Source: Tautonia marina (lineage in GTDB: Bacteria > Planctomycetota > Planctomycetia > Isosphaerales > Isosphaeraceae). From it: 64,000 nt of DNA. Numbering within the stretch: the stretch's first letter is position 1; the number at the start of each line of letters is the position of its first letter. The stretch lies in the NCBI RefSeq assembly GCF_009177065.1, contig NZ_WEZF01000019.1:1-64000 (forward strand), written 5' to 3'. The notes under the pieces are model-generated. The model worked only from the letters and a program-made list of their open reading frames with translations. It ran no database searches and was not told where the DNA came from. The position numbers and the translations under genes are program-made. This document shows positions 9,261-18,340 of the stretch, in pieces.

Positions 9261-9986
9261 ATGAACCTCTTGAACTTGAAGTCGCTTCCCCACCTGATTC
9301 CGGCCTTGAGCCTGCTGGTCGTGAGCCTTGGTGCTCCGGCCCTGGCCGACGACGAGGCGATCGACGTGACCGAAGGAGGAGAGACGATCGTCCTGCTCCA
9401 GGACAACTCGCTCGACAACTGGGCCATCCACGTTGACCCCCGAACCGAGCCCTACAGCCCCGAATCGAAGGCCGAGGGGATCTTCACCGTCAAGGACGGC
9501 CTGCTCGAAGTCACCGGCGAGCGCTTCGCCTGCCTGACGACCAAGGAGGCGTACAAGAATTACCACCTGGTCCTCGAATTCAAGTGGGGCGAGAAGAAGT
9601 GGGCCCCCCGGGCCGACGTGATCCGAGACTCCGGCATCCTGATGCACTGCGTCGGGCCGGACAAGATCTGGACCACCTCGATCGAGTGCCAGATTCAGGA
9701 AGGGGACTGCGGCGACTTCTTCATGGTCGGCGGCACAACCCTGACCGTCGACGGCGAGACCAAGACCGGCGGCCGGTTCATCAAGTCTCCCGACACCGAG
9801 AAGCCCAACGGCGAGTGGAACACGATCGAGGTCATCTGCGATGGCGACCGGATCGTCAACATCGTCAACGGCACCGTCGTCAATGACGGCACCGGCGCGA
9901 GCGTGACCGCCGGCCGGATCGCCTTGCAATCGGAAGGGGCCGAGGTCTTCTACCGCAACGTCATCCTGAAGCCGATCGCACGCTGA
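9261..9986 (+). CDS. DUF1080 (3-keto-disaccharide hydrolase) domain protein
   Basis: This 241-residue protein has a signal peptide (PALSLLVVSLGAPALA) and then a single DUF1080 domain, a concanavalin-like beta sandwich. Characteristic pieces are LQDNSLDNWAIH, YHLVLEFKWGEKKW, DSGILMHCVGPDKIW and GRIALQSEGAEVFYRN near the end. Some family members hydrolyse 3-keto-glycosides; many have no assigned activity, and planctomycetes carry large numbers of paralogs. It is a single-gene unit followed 22 bases later by a ten-base-pair inverted repeat. Confidence 0.88.
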   Translation: MNLLNLKSLPHLIPALSLLVVSLGAPALADDEAIDVTEGGETIVLLQDNSLDNWAIHVDPRTEPYSPESKAEGIFTVKDGLLEVTGERFACLTTKEAYKNYHLVLEFKWGEKKWAPRADVIRDSGILMHCVGPDKIWTTSIECQIQEGDCGDFFMVGGTTLTVDGETKTGGRFIKSPDTEKPNGEWNTIEVICDGDRIVNIVNGTVVNDGTGASVTAGRIALQSEGAEVFYRNVILKPIAR

Positions 9987-10007
9987 GCCGTCTCTCGCAA
10001 CCCTCCG

Positions 10008-10054
10008 CCGATCCACGCTCCGCACCAGCCAAAGGGCCGGGGACCGTGGATCGG
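10008..10054 (+). terminator. Hairpin after the DUF1080 gene
   Basis: CCGATCCACG at 10008-10017 is perfectly complementary to CGTGGATCGG at 10045-10054, with a 27-base loop, 22 bases past the stop codon. There is no T-run after it, so it may be an RNA-stabilising 3' hairpin rather than a factor-independent terminator. Confidence 0.45.
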
Positions 10055-10194
10055 GGTCAATCTGAAACCAGAATAATCGCCCCGTTTCGCAAAACCGCGC
10101 CAATCGCCCCAAATTCTCCAATTCTCCCCAAAGATCCGATTTCGTTCGGAGTGGACTGTGTTGTGGGGCGGGGAGTGCGTAGGATAGTTCTGGA

Positions 10195-10236
10195 GTGAAC
10201 GGTCTGGGAGCGACGGAGTCGAACCAGACCGCTCAC
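10195..10236 (+). promoter_or_regulatory. Long hairpin in the leader of the metzincin gene
   Basis: GTGA-a-CGGTCTGG (10195-10207) pairs with CCAGACCG-c-TCAC (10224-10236), with a single A/C mismatch. An inner CGAC-gga-GTCG stem (10211-10221) sits in the loop. The structure lies about 180 bases before the protease start codon. It could be a 5' leader element, an operator palindrome or an early terminator; the sequence alone does not decide. The rest of 9987-10412 shows no gene. Confidence 0.45.
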
Positions 10237-10412
10237 GGACTCGAACAGAGGGAACGAGAATCGACCACGTTCCGCCCCCCAAGGCTTCCCGGTGGATGAT
10301 CCACCGCTCGCTTCCTCTCCGCGAGCGAGCCGGGAACGGGGTCTTCGTGTTCCTCCCGATCTTGCTTTGAACTCATCTCCGCGTTGATTGACCCCACGAG
10401 AGAGACGCCACC

Positions 10413-13400
10413 ATGATGCGCTTCCCGAGTTTCGGGTTCCGCTGGCTGGCACCGATGCTGGGCATTGCCCTGCTTGGTGGTCCGGCCTCGCAGGCGATTG
10501 GCCAGCCGCAGGAGGAATCCCCCTCCGCGTTCCCTTCCGGCCCGCTGCCGAGCGGGTTGCCTCCGGAGCTGATCGCCCGGCTGGCTCAGGGAGGATCGAA
10601 CGGTAATCAGGCCAAGCCCGACGACTTCCCTCCGCTCGACAAGGTGATCGAGGGGTATGAGAAGGTCGTCTCGATGCTCGACGGCAAGCCGAGCTTCTTC
10701 AACATCTGGATTCGCAAGCGCGACGGCCAGATGATCGCCGAGCTTCCCCGAGAGTACATGAGGCAGAAGCATTACATCGCCCTGACCGTGGCCAGCGGCG
10801 AGCGCTTCGCCGGGCTTCAGGCGGGCGACATGTACGTCTACTGGAAGCCCTACGACAAGCGGCTGGCCCTCATCCAGCCGAACGTCGAGATCCGATCGAC
10901 GGGCGACAACGAGTCGAAGGCCTCGGTCCAGCGCCTGTTCACCGACAAGGTCTTGCTCGACATCCCGATCCTGACGATCGTTCCCCAGGGCGGCCCGGTG
11001 ATCGACCTGGATGAGCTGCTGGTCGGCCAGGCGTCGAAGTTCTTCGGCAACAGCGTCCGGATCAGCAACCCGAGGCTCGCGGCGATCAAGACAGCCAAAG
11101 CGTTCGAGCAGAACGTTGAGCTGGCCTTCGAGGTGCCGATGGAGGACGGGCAGCTTCGAACCTTGCACTACTCGATCAGCCTGATTCCCGAGAACACCGG
11201 TTACCGAGTCCGGAAGGCCGACGAGCGCGTCGGCTACTTCACGACAGCCTATTCCGACCTGGGCAAGTTCGCCGAGGGAGAAAACCGGGTCCGCTACATC
11301 AACCGCTGGCACCTGGAGAAGGCCGATCCGAGCTTGAATGTCAGCCCGCCGAAGCAGCCGATCGTCTTCTACATCGAGCACACGACTCCGATCCGATACC
11401 GCCGATGGGTCCGCGAGGGGGTGCTCTACTGGAACAAGGCGTTTGAGAAGGTCGGCTTCTCCAACGCGATTGAGGTTTACTACCAGGATGCCGCCTCAGG
11501 GGCCCACATGGAGAAGGACCCGGAGGACGTTCGGTACAACTTCATCCGGTGGCTGAACAACGACGTGGGCACGGCGATCGGCCCCAGCCGGGTCAACCCG
11601 CTGACCGGCCAGATCCTTGACGCCGACATCATCCTGACCGACGGCTGGATTCGGGCCTTCTGGCGCGACTACAACCAGGAATTGCCGAAGATCGCCCTGG
11701 AAGGTTTCAGTCCCGAAACCATGGCCTGGCTCGACGCCAACCCCGACTGGGACCCCCGCATCCGGATGGCCCCGCCGGCCGATCGTGACCTCCTGATCGC
11801 CCAGCGCGCCATGCGAGGCCCCCAGCCGCTCGGAGGCCACCCGGCCGCCCACGTCGACCCGACCCTGATGGGGGACAACGAGTTCGACGGCCTGATCGGT
11901 CGGATGAGCCAGGTCAACGGCCTCTGCCTGGCCGCTTCGGGACGGGCTCGCGACGTGGCCGCCTTGCGGCTGCACCTGGCGACGCTCGACGACGGGCACG
12001 GTCACGATCACTCCGCCCTGGCCGAAGGGGACAAGGACGGCGAATCGCCTAAGAAGGAGGACGATTCGGAGCCGAAGGAGATGCTCGACGGGATTCCCGA
12101 GGAGTTCATCGGCCCCTTGCTCGCGGACCTGGTGGCGCACGAGGTTGGTCATACCCTCGGCTTGCGGCACAACTTCAAGGCGTCGGGCCTCTACACCTTG
12201 AAGGAGATCAACAGCAACGCCCTGAAGGGACAGAAGCCGTTCACCGGGTCGGTGATGGACTATAACCCCGTGAACATCAACATGGAATCGGGAGAGGTCC
12301 AGGGTGACTATACGATGATCGACATTGGCCCGTATGATCTTTGGGCCATTGAATTCGGTTATACGACCGATGAAAAGGATCTCAAGAAGGTTCTCTCCCG
12401 GGTTTCCGAACCCGAACTGGCGTATGGAACCGACGAGGACACCGGTGGACCCGACCCGCTGGCCCGTCGCTACGACTTCTCGAAAGACCCGCTCGACTAC
12501 GCCGAGAACCAGATGAGGCTGGCGCGCTATCACCGCGAGCGGCTTCTGGAGAAGTTCGTCGACGACGGCGACAGCTGGGCCAAGGCTCGTCGCGGCTACG
12601 AGATGACCCTCGGGTTCCAGGTCTCGTCGTTGAACATGCTGGCCGGCTGGGTCGGCGGCGCGTTCGTCAACCGAGACAAGAAGGGGGACCCCGGCGACCG
12701 CGACCCGATCAAGGTCGTTCCGGTCGATCAACAGCGGGCAGCCCTGGCGTTCATCATCGAGAACGCCTTCAAGGACGACGCGTTCGGCCTGACCCCCGAG
12801 CTGCTCCGCCGGATGTCGGTCGATAAGTGGCTCGACGGCGACGGGTTCCGATCGGCCGTCAACGATGAACCGACCTGGCCGATTCACGATCGGATCATGG
12901 GCATTCAGGCATCAGCACTGACGATGCTCATGAATCCGACCACCCTGAGGCGGGTCTATGACAACGAGTTCCGGATTCCGGCCGAAGAGGATGCCCTGAC
13001 CCTTCCCGAACTGCTCGAAACCGTGAGCAAGGCCATCTGGTCGGAGCTGGACGAGCCGGGCAACGGTCCGTTCACCGATCGGAAGCCGATGGTGTCGAGC
13101 CTGCGCCGGAACCTTCAGCGCGAGCATCTCGATCGCCTGATCGATCTGTGTCTGGACAATGGAGGCAGTGGGGCGGCCCAGAAGCCGATCTCGAACCTGG
13201 CCCAGATGCAGCTTCGCGAGCTGAAGGATCAGGCATCGAAGATTCTCGAAGCGACCAACGGCAAGGCCGACTCCTACACCCGCGCTCATCTACTCGAAAC
13301 GGTCGATCTGATCGATCGGGCGTTGGATGCTCAGGTGATTTACAACACGAAGGACCTGGTGCCCACGTCGGGACGCCCGATGGTCCTGTTCGGCGAGCAA

Positions 13401-13421
13401 GGCATTCCGTCGTCTCGCTGA
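10413..13421 (+). CDS. Zinc-dependent metzincin-type metalloprotease (DUF5117-like)
   Basis: This 1002-residue protein has a signal peptide (GIALLGGPASQAIG). The zinc site HEVGHTLGLRH starts at His576 and fits HExxHxxGxxH. A SVMDY Met-turn follows, so this is a metzincin-like protease. The N-terminal half matches the DUF5117 type of long secreted planctomycete and Bacteroidetes proteases, with YRRWVREGVLYWNKAFE before the catalytic part. A His/Asp-rich insert (DDGHGHDHS) lies about 45 residues before the zinc motif. The start is ATG 10413; an alternative ATG follows immediately. A strong hairpin follows the stop. The substrate is unknown. Confidence 0.85.
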   Translation: MMRFPSFGFRWLAPMLGIALLGGPASQAIGQPQEESPSAFPSGPLPSGLPPELIARLAQGGSNGNQAKPDDFPPLDKVIEGYEKVVSMLDGKPSFFNIWIRKRDGQMIAELPREYMRQKHYIALTVASGERFAGLQAGDMYVYWKPYDKRLALIQPNVEIRSTGDNESKASVQRLFTDKVLLDIPILTIVPQGGPVIDLDELLVGQASKFFGNSVRISNPRLAAIKTAKAFEQNVELAFEVPMEDGQLRTLHYSISLIPENTGYRVRKADERVGYFTTAYSDLGKFAEGENRVRYINRWHLEKADPSLNVSPPKQPIVFYIEHTTPIRYRRWVREGVLYWNKAFEKVGFSNAIEVYYQDAASGAHMEKDPEDVRYNFIRWLNNDVGTAIGPSRVNPLTGQILDADIILTDGWIRAFWRDYNQELPKIALEGFSPETMAWLDANPDWDPRIRMAPPADRDLLIAQRAMRGPQPLGGHPAAHVDPTLMGDNEFDGLIGRMSQVNGLCLAASGRARDVAALRLHLATLDDGHGHDHSALAEGDKDGESPKKEDDSEPKEMLDGIPEEFIGPLLADLVAHEVGHTLGLRHNFKASGLYTLKEINSNALKGQKPFTGSVMDYNPVNINMESGEVQGDYTMIDIGPYDLWAIEFGYTTDEKDLKKVLSRVSEPELAYGTDEDTGGPDPLARRYDFSKDPLDYAENQMRLARYHRERLLEKFVDDGDSWAKARRGYEMTLGFQVSSLNMLAGWVGGAFVNRDKKGDPGDRDPIKVVPVDQQRAALAFIIENAFKDDAFGLTPELLRRMSVDKWLDGDGFRSAVNDEPTWPIHDRIMGIQASALTMLMNPTTLRRVYDNEFRIPAEEDALTLPELLETVSKAIWSELDEPGNGPFTDRKPMVSSLRRNLQREHLDRLIDLCLDNGGSGAAQKPISNLAQMQLRELKDQASKILEATNGKADSYTRAHLLETVDLIDRALDAQVIYNTKDLVPTSGRPMVLFGEQGIPSSR

Positions 13422-13424
13422 GTG

Positions 13425-13459
13425 AACGAGGCCGGGGAGGGTGAGTGCCCCGGCTCGTT
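13425..13459 (+). terminator. Terminator-like hairpin after the metzincin gene
   Basis: AACGAG(G)CCGGGG at 13425-13437 pairs with CCCCGGCTCGTT at 13448-13459, a twelve-pair stem with one bulged G. It starts four bases after the stop codon. No T-run follows. Confidence 0.6.
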
Positions 13460-13701
13460 GAGAATTGTGGTTCGAAACCCGCCGGAGACGGTCCCGATCG
13501 CATGGGGATCGTTTCCGGTGCGCTTATTGGTGGGGAGTGGGTTCCGGCCGGGCCGAGCTTGACCGTTCTGTCCGCTCCGGGTAGAGAACGAGGTCCCGGT
13601 CCAGCGCAGATCGTCCGTTCCTTGCCGTTCAGGCGATCACAACCGAAGGGTCAGGCCAAGGGAGTGCCTGCCGAGGACCGGCCGCCAGGAGGATTGCGGC
13701 A

Positions 13702-14547
13702 ATGCACGGCGGAGGAACGGGGCAGCAGATCGGCCTGGCCCATCGGGCCCGACGACGGCTCCAGCGCGTCGCCGAACGAACCCGGCATCGGATTCAAGGG
13801 GTGCCGGTTCGCCTGGCCGAGCGGGCCGCCGGATTGCCCGTACCGCCTCCTCGCTTGCTGCACGACATCGGCAATTCCGAGGACCCGAACTGGTTTCTCC
13901 AGGGGGGTCGCTGGGCCGCCGAGGACATCCGAAACGCCGCCGCCCGCCACGGAATGCCGATGGAGGAGGTGGGGGCGTTGCTCGACTTCGGCTGCGGGGT
14001 CGGCCGGGTGGTGCGCCACTGGTCGAGCCTGGCCGCATCGGGGGTCGAGATCGTGGGGACCGACACCAACCCGGCGATGATCGCCTGGTGCCGCCGTCAT
14101 CTCGGCTTCGCTCGCTTCGCGGTCAATACGCTCGATGGGCGGATCGACGCCCCCGACGATTGGTTCGGCCTGGCCTACGCCCTGTCGGTCTTTACGCACA
14201 TGGGAGCGACCCGCCAGCGGCACTGGATGGCCGAGCTGCGCCGGGTGGTCCGGCCCGGCGGCCTGGTGCTGATCACCCTGCACGGCGACGCCTACCGAGC
14301 CGGTCTTTCTCCCCAACTTCGCAACCAGTACGACAGGGGGGAGATGGTGGTGGTGGGCACCGACCGCGAAGGGAGCAACGACTGCGCCGCCTTCCACCCG
14401 CCTGGGTCGCTCGCAACGGGCCTGGCCGAGGGGTGGGAGCTTCTGGAATGGCTGCCCCAGGCGGCTCGCGGGAATCCGGTCCAGGACGTCTGCTTGCTGC
14501 GAAAGCCCCTCGATTCACGAGGGCCCGTTCCACCGAAGGGGAGGTGA
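13702..14547 (+). CDS. Class I SAM-dependent methyltransferase
   Basis: The 281-residue product starts at ATG 13702, with AGGAGG nine bases upstream. The SAM-binding motif I LDFGCGVGRV is at residues 94-103, followed by an acidic motif II (VGTDTNP) and a motif near DWFGLAYALSVFTHM, then RRVVRPGGLVLITLHG. This is the common Methyltransf_11/25 fold. The N-terminal 80 residues are Arg-rich and carry no recognised domain. There is no export signal. The acceptor is unknown and the neighbours do not suggest one. Confidence 0.82.
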   Translation: MHGGGTGQQIGLAHRARRRLQRVAERTRHRIQGVPVRLAERAAGLPVPPPRLLHDIGNSEDPNWFLQGGRWAAEDIRNAAARHGMPMEEVGALLDFGCGVGRVVRHWSSLAASGVEIVGTDTNPAMIAWCRRHLGFARFAVNTLDGRIDAPDDWFGLAYALSVFTHMGATRQRHWMAELRRVVRPGGLVLITLHGDAYRAGLSPQLRNQYDRGEMVVVGTDREGSNDCAAFHPPGSLATGLAEGWELLEWLPQAARGNPVQDVCLLRKPLDSRGPVPPKGR

Positions 14548-14646
14548 TCAGAGCGGAATCGGGCTTGGGGACGGGGCGATCAATCGCGTATTCTGGCAAC
14601 GCTCCCGAGACGTGCCCCGCTCCACCCCTGGCCGAGTTTTCCGCCG

Positions 14647-15609
14647 ATGCGACCCTTCGTTCTGTCGGTTGTTGCGATCCTTGCCCTGTTCACCGTTGGT
14701 CCACATCGAGCCCAATCGGCGAGTCTCTGGAACGATTGCGGCCACCGGGTGATTGCGGCCATCGCCTTCGAGGAACTCGGCCCCGAGGCCCGTCAGGCGC
14801 TTCTCGACTTGCTCGACCAGCACCCGGCCGCGCAAGACGCGACCTTCTGGGCCAAGCATCCCCTGAACGGTGACAATGCCGAGCTGAACCGGTTCATGAA
14901 CGCGGCCGTCTTCCCCGACGACGTGAAGCGGCCGGGCCCGTTCAAGCGCTACGATCTCGGCCGGGCTCATTACATCAACTTCCGGATCATAGTCGATTCC
15001 GCAGGGATGGTGGAGGTGCTGCCCCCGTTGCAGGACCTCGACTACGACGACCCGCACGGCGACATCCTTGAATCGCTGGCGACGAACCTGGCGATCGCGC
15101 GCGACCGGTCGGCCTCGGCGTCGGATCGGGCGTTGGCGCTGAGCTGGATCTTTCATCTGGTCGGCGACCTGCATCAGCCGTTGCATAACGTGGCCCGCTT
15201 TTGCGTGGCGACCCCCAACGGCGACCGGGGAGGCAACGGCATTCGGTTCGCCCAGGGGAACCTGCACAGCTACTGGGACCGGGCGCTGGGGACCGACGCG
15301 ACTCCCGAGAGCGTCGAAGCGCTGGCCGCCGCCTTGCGGGCCGAGTCTCCGCGTGAGACGTTTGCCGAGCGGCTCGCAGAGCCCGACCCGGGCCGATGGT
15401 CGCGGGAAGGGGTCGACCTCGCCCTCCAGACGGTTTATCGCAACCTCGACCCCTCGCTGGCCGAGTTCCCCGACATCCCGATCGGTTACGAGGCCGACGC
15501 CCGATCGCTCGCGCGGCGGCAATCGGCCCTGGCCGGCTATCGCCTGGCGGACCTGCTCCAGGGGATCTTGACCAGCCCGGAATCTCCGGCCGATCCCGCC
15601 GACAAATAA
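14647..15609 (+). CDS. S1/P1 nuclease family protein, secreted
   Basis: The 320-residue product has a signal peptide (VLSVVAILALFTVGP). The mature chain probably begins near ASLW; in this family an N-terminal Trp coordinates zinc. Conserved metal-site pieces follow: WNDCGHRVIAAIAF, GRAHYINF and HLVGDLHQPLHN from His170. These supply the trinuclear zinc centre of enzymes that cleave single-stranded nucleic acid and 3'-nucleotides. The protein would act in the periplasm or outside the cell, perhaps for phosphate or nucleoside scavenging. It is a single-gene unit. Confidence 0.88.
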   Translation: MRPFVLSVVAILALFTVGPHRAQSASLWNDCGHRVIAAIAFEELGPEARQALLDLLDQHPAAQDATFWAKHPLNGDNAELNRFMNAAVFPDDVKRPGPFKRYDLGRAHYINFRIIVDSAGMVEVLPPLQDLDYDDPHGDILESLATNLAIARDRSASASDRALALSWIFHLVGDLHQPLHNVARFCVATPNGDRGGNGIRFAQGNLHSYWDRALGTDATPESVEALAAALRAESPRETFAERLAEPDPGRWSREGVDLALQTVYRNLDPSLAEFPDIPIGYEADARSLARRQSALAGYRLADLLQGILTSPESPADPADK

Positions 15610-15658
15610 CCCAGGCTGCCTAAGCTTCCAGGCGAATGCACGTTCACCAGGTTTTCAT

Positions 15659-15686
15659 TTGACAAAAAAAGGTGACGCTCGATACC
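15659..15686 (+). promoter_or_regulatory. Possible promoter of the surface-glycan cluster
   Basis: TTGACA at 15659-15664 is followed after 16 bases by GATACC (15681-15686), a half-match to a sigma-70 -10 box. It lies in the 325-base gap before the exporter genes. This gap shows no gene and is AT-richer than its surroundings. The -10 match is weak. Confidence 0.3.
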
Positions 15687-15934
15687 GTGTGCTTCCGGCG
15701 GATTTTCGAGAGACGTGTCACAAGTGATGGTTGTTTCCCTAAGATCATTCAAGATCAAATCGTTCGCGCTCGATCACTCGGATCCCACCCGTGGATGGTG
15801 ATGGCGTTCCGATGAGTCGCAACGGACGAATCCTTGCCAACGTCCCACACTGCATTCGGTCTGTCACACCTTCGACCAGGGACGCGGGATTCGTGAAGCA
15901 CAGCAACCAAGAGGGCCGCGCAGCGGTTTGAGTT

Positions 15935-16858
15935 TTGGAGAGGGATCCAGGAACCACCACCGGAGACTCGGCGTTCTCAGTCGGAACGGTCGCCTCCTCG
16001 AAACCGTCGGCCACGGTCGACACCTTGATCATCGAGCCGCCGTCGGGGTGGCAACTGGTCAATCTTCGAGAGCTGGTGGAACGACGCGATCTGCTCGTGT
16101 TCATGACCTGGCGGGGGATCAAGGCGCGGTACGCTCAGTCGGTGCTGGGGATTGGCTGGGCGGTCTTTCAGCCGGTCATCACGATGCTGATCTACACGGT
16201 CATCTTCAGCCGGGTGGCCAAGATTTCGTTGCCGGGGAACCTTCCGTACGCGCTGGTGGCCTTCTGCGGGATTCTTCCCTGGTTGTTCTTCTCCTCAGGA
16301 CTGACGGGGGCGAGCAACAGTCTGGTCCAGAACAACCAGATGATCTCGAAGATCTACTTCCCGAGAATCATCTTGCCCCTGGCGCAGATTCTCTCGAAGT
16401 TCGTAGACCTGGGGATCATGCTGCTGTTGCTGGGGCTGCTGCTGCTCGGCTACGCGATGGCGGGGTATGATGTTGCTCCGCGCCCGGAAGCGATTGTCGT
16501 GATTCCGGCGATGATTTTGGTAGCCTTCGTCGCGGTGCTGGGGCTGAGTCTCTGGCTGGCGGCGATGGCGGTGCAGTACCGAGACGTGGCGTATGCCCTG
16601 ACCTTCGTGATTCAACTGGCGATGTACCTGACGCCGGTGATCTACACGACCGAGATGATCCCCGGTCGTCTCTTGCCCATTTTCGGGCTGAACCCGATGC
16701 TGGCGGTTATCACCGGATTCCGGGCCAGCCTGCTGGGCGCCCCGTTCGAATATCACCTTCCCCTGATCCTCGAAGGTACGCTGGTTGCCGTGATTCTGCT
16801 GGTGACCGGTCTCTTCTACTTTCGGCGATCCGAACGCTTGTTTGCCGACGTCGCCTAG
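15935..16858 (+). CDS. ABC-2 type polysaccharide export permease (Wzm-like)
   Basis: The 307-residue product has six hydrophobic segments and the conserved family start LVNLRELVERRDLLVFMTWRGIKARYAQ before helix 1, then GIGWAVFQPVITM. It matches inner-membrane permeases that export capsule or O-antigen chains with a Wzt ATPase, which is the next gene. The start is uncertain: the frame opens with TTG at 15935, and no ATG precedes the conserved part. The first 30 residues are Ser/Thr-rich and poorly conserved in type. This is the first gene of a same-strand glycan cluster running to about 26.8 kb. Confidence 0.88.
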   Translation: MERDPGTTTGDSAFSVGTVASSKPSATVDTLIIEPPSGWQLVNLRELVERRDLLVFMTWRGIKARYAQSVLGIGWAVFQPVITMLIYTVIFSRVAKISLPGNLPYALVAFCGILPWLFFSSGLTGASNSLVQNNQMISKIYFPRIILPLAQILSKFVDLGIMLLLLGLLLLGYAMAGYDVAPRPEAIVVIPAMILVAFVAVLGLSLWLAAMAVQYRDVAYALTFVIQLAMYLTPVIYTTEMIPGRLLPIFGLNPMLAVITGFRASLLGAPFEYHLPLILEGTLVAVILLVTGLFYFRRSERLFADVA

Positions 16859-16942
16859 ACTTGAAGTGCATTCGAGCCCTTGGCGTGGCGTTGGTTCCTC
16901 GTCCGTTCCCCTCCGCATCCCAGAGTTCTTCCGAACATCATC

Positions 16943-18262
16943 ATGTCGAACACCGCCATCAGTGTCGAAGGACTGAGCAAGCTTTACCGGATCGGCCTCG
17001 CGGAGGAGCGGCACGAATCGCTGCTCTCTGCCTCGATCGATGCGATGAAGCGCCCGCTGAAGAACTTCCGCAAACTCTGGCGGCTGGACACCTCACGATC
17101 GGGGGCCGAAGAGGAGGCGGATCTCATCTGGGCCCTCCGCGATGCATCCTTTGAGGTTTCGCAGGGGGAGGTTCTCGGGGTCATCGGCCGCAACGGCGCG
17201 GGGAAATCGACCCTGCTGAAGATTCTTTCCCGAGTCACCTGCCCGACCGCTGGCCGGGTGGTGGTTCACGGGCGTGTGTCCTCATTGCTGGAAGTCGGCA
17301 CCGGGTTTCACCCCGAGCTGACCGGCCGCGACAACATCTATCTGAACGGCACGATCCTCGGCATGACCCGTCGGGAAATCGACCGGAAGTTCGAGGAGAT
17401 CGTCGAGTTCTCGGGCATCTCCAGATTTCTTGACACGCCGATCAAGCGCTACAGCTCGGGCATGAAGGTTCGGCTGGCGTTCTCGGTGGCGGCTCATCTT
17501 GATCCCGAGGTTTTGATCATCGACGAAGTGCTAGCCGTCGGCGATCTTGAATTTCAGCAGAAGTGCCTGAGCAAGATGCGGGATCTTTCGTCCGACCGCG
17601 ATCGAACGGTCCTGTTCGTCAGCCACAACCTCGGCGCTCACCAGGCCCTTTGCGACCGAGGGATCGTGCTGAGCCAAGGGCAATTGAACTTTGATGGCCC
17701 GATTTCGGAGGCGATCAACTTCTACCTCCAGTCCAACACGCCAACCTCCGACCGCCAGTCGTTGCTGGAGGTAACCAACCGACGGGGGAGCGGGGAGATT
17801 TTGATCAAGGACATCCGATTTATCGATGCCGAGAGTGGGACCGAGTTGCTGACGTTCATTCCTGGTCGCTCGGTGCGTGTTGAGATCGGGTACCTGAACC
17901 GAAGCGACTCCCCGATGTCGGAGGTCGAATTTTCCATCGGCTTTCGGACCATGCACGGCCAAAAGCTGACCGAATTACGAAGTGGATTCGCCAATCGATT
18001 CTTTGAGACAGAGTCTGGGGAGGGAGTCGCCTCTTGCACCATTCCCCGATGGCCGTTGAGCCGAGGCCATTATTACTACCACTGTCAGATTCACGCGAAG
18101 CGACAGCTCATCGACCTGATTAACCCCGTCGGTCAGATTGAAGTCGAACGCGGCGATTTCTACCAGAAGGGTGGTCGACTCATGAACGAGGACGGCATGA
18201 TTTTCGCCGATTTCGACTGGTCGCTCTCGGGTGGCGTACCCTTGGAGGTTAATTTCGATTGA
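16943..18262 (+). CDS. ABC transporter ATP-binding protein with Wzt C-terminal domain
   Basis: The 439-residue product starts at the ATG of MSNTAISVEGLSKLY. Walker A GRNGAGKST is at residues 82-90, the signature YSSGMKV near 170, and Walker B VLIIDEVLAVGD near 190-201. Residues about 270-439 form an additional beta-rich Wzt-C domain, including FIPGRSVRVEIGYLNRSD; in O9a-type exporters this domain binds the non-reducing end of the finished glycan. It is 84 bases after the permease. The C-terminal domain suggests that export depends on a chain-end modification, for which the sulfotransferases or pyruvyl transferase are candidates. Confidence 0.9.
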   Translation: MSNTAISVEGLSKLYRIGLAEERHESLLSASIDAMKRPLKNFRKLWRLDTSRSGAEEEADLIWALRDASFEVSQGEVLGVIGRNGAGKSTLLKILSRVTCPTAGRVVVHGRVSSLLEVGTGFHPELTGRDNIYLNGTILGMTRREIDRKFEEIVEFSGISRFLDTPIKRYSSGMKVRLAFSVAAHLDPEVLIIDEVLAVGDLEFQQKCLSKMRDLSSDRDRTVLFVSHNLGAHQALCDRGIVLSQGQLNFDGPISEAINFYLQSNTPTSDRQSLLEVTNRRGSGEILIKDIRFIDAESGTELLTFIPGRSVRVEIGYLNRSDSPMSEVEFSIGFRTMHGQKLTELRSGFANRFFETESGEGVASCTIPRWPLSRGHYYYHCQIHAKRQLIDLINPVGQIEVERGDFYQKGGRLMNEDGMIFADFDWSLSGGVPLEVNFD

Positions 18263-18340
18263 CCGTTGACCAAGCAAGGCTCCTCCATCAGGCAGGCTCA
18301 AACCAAGGGACAAACCCATTTTCACGAGAGACTTGAAAGC

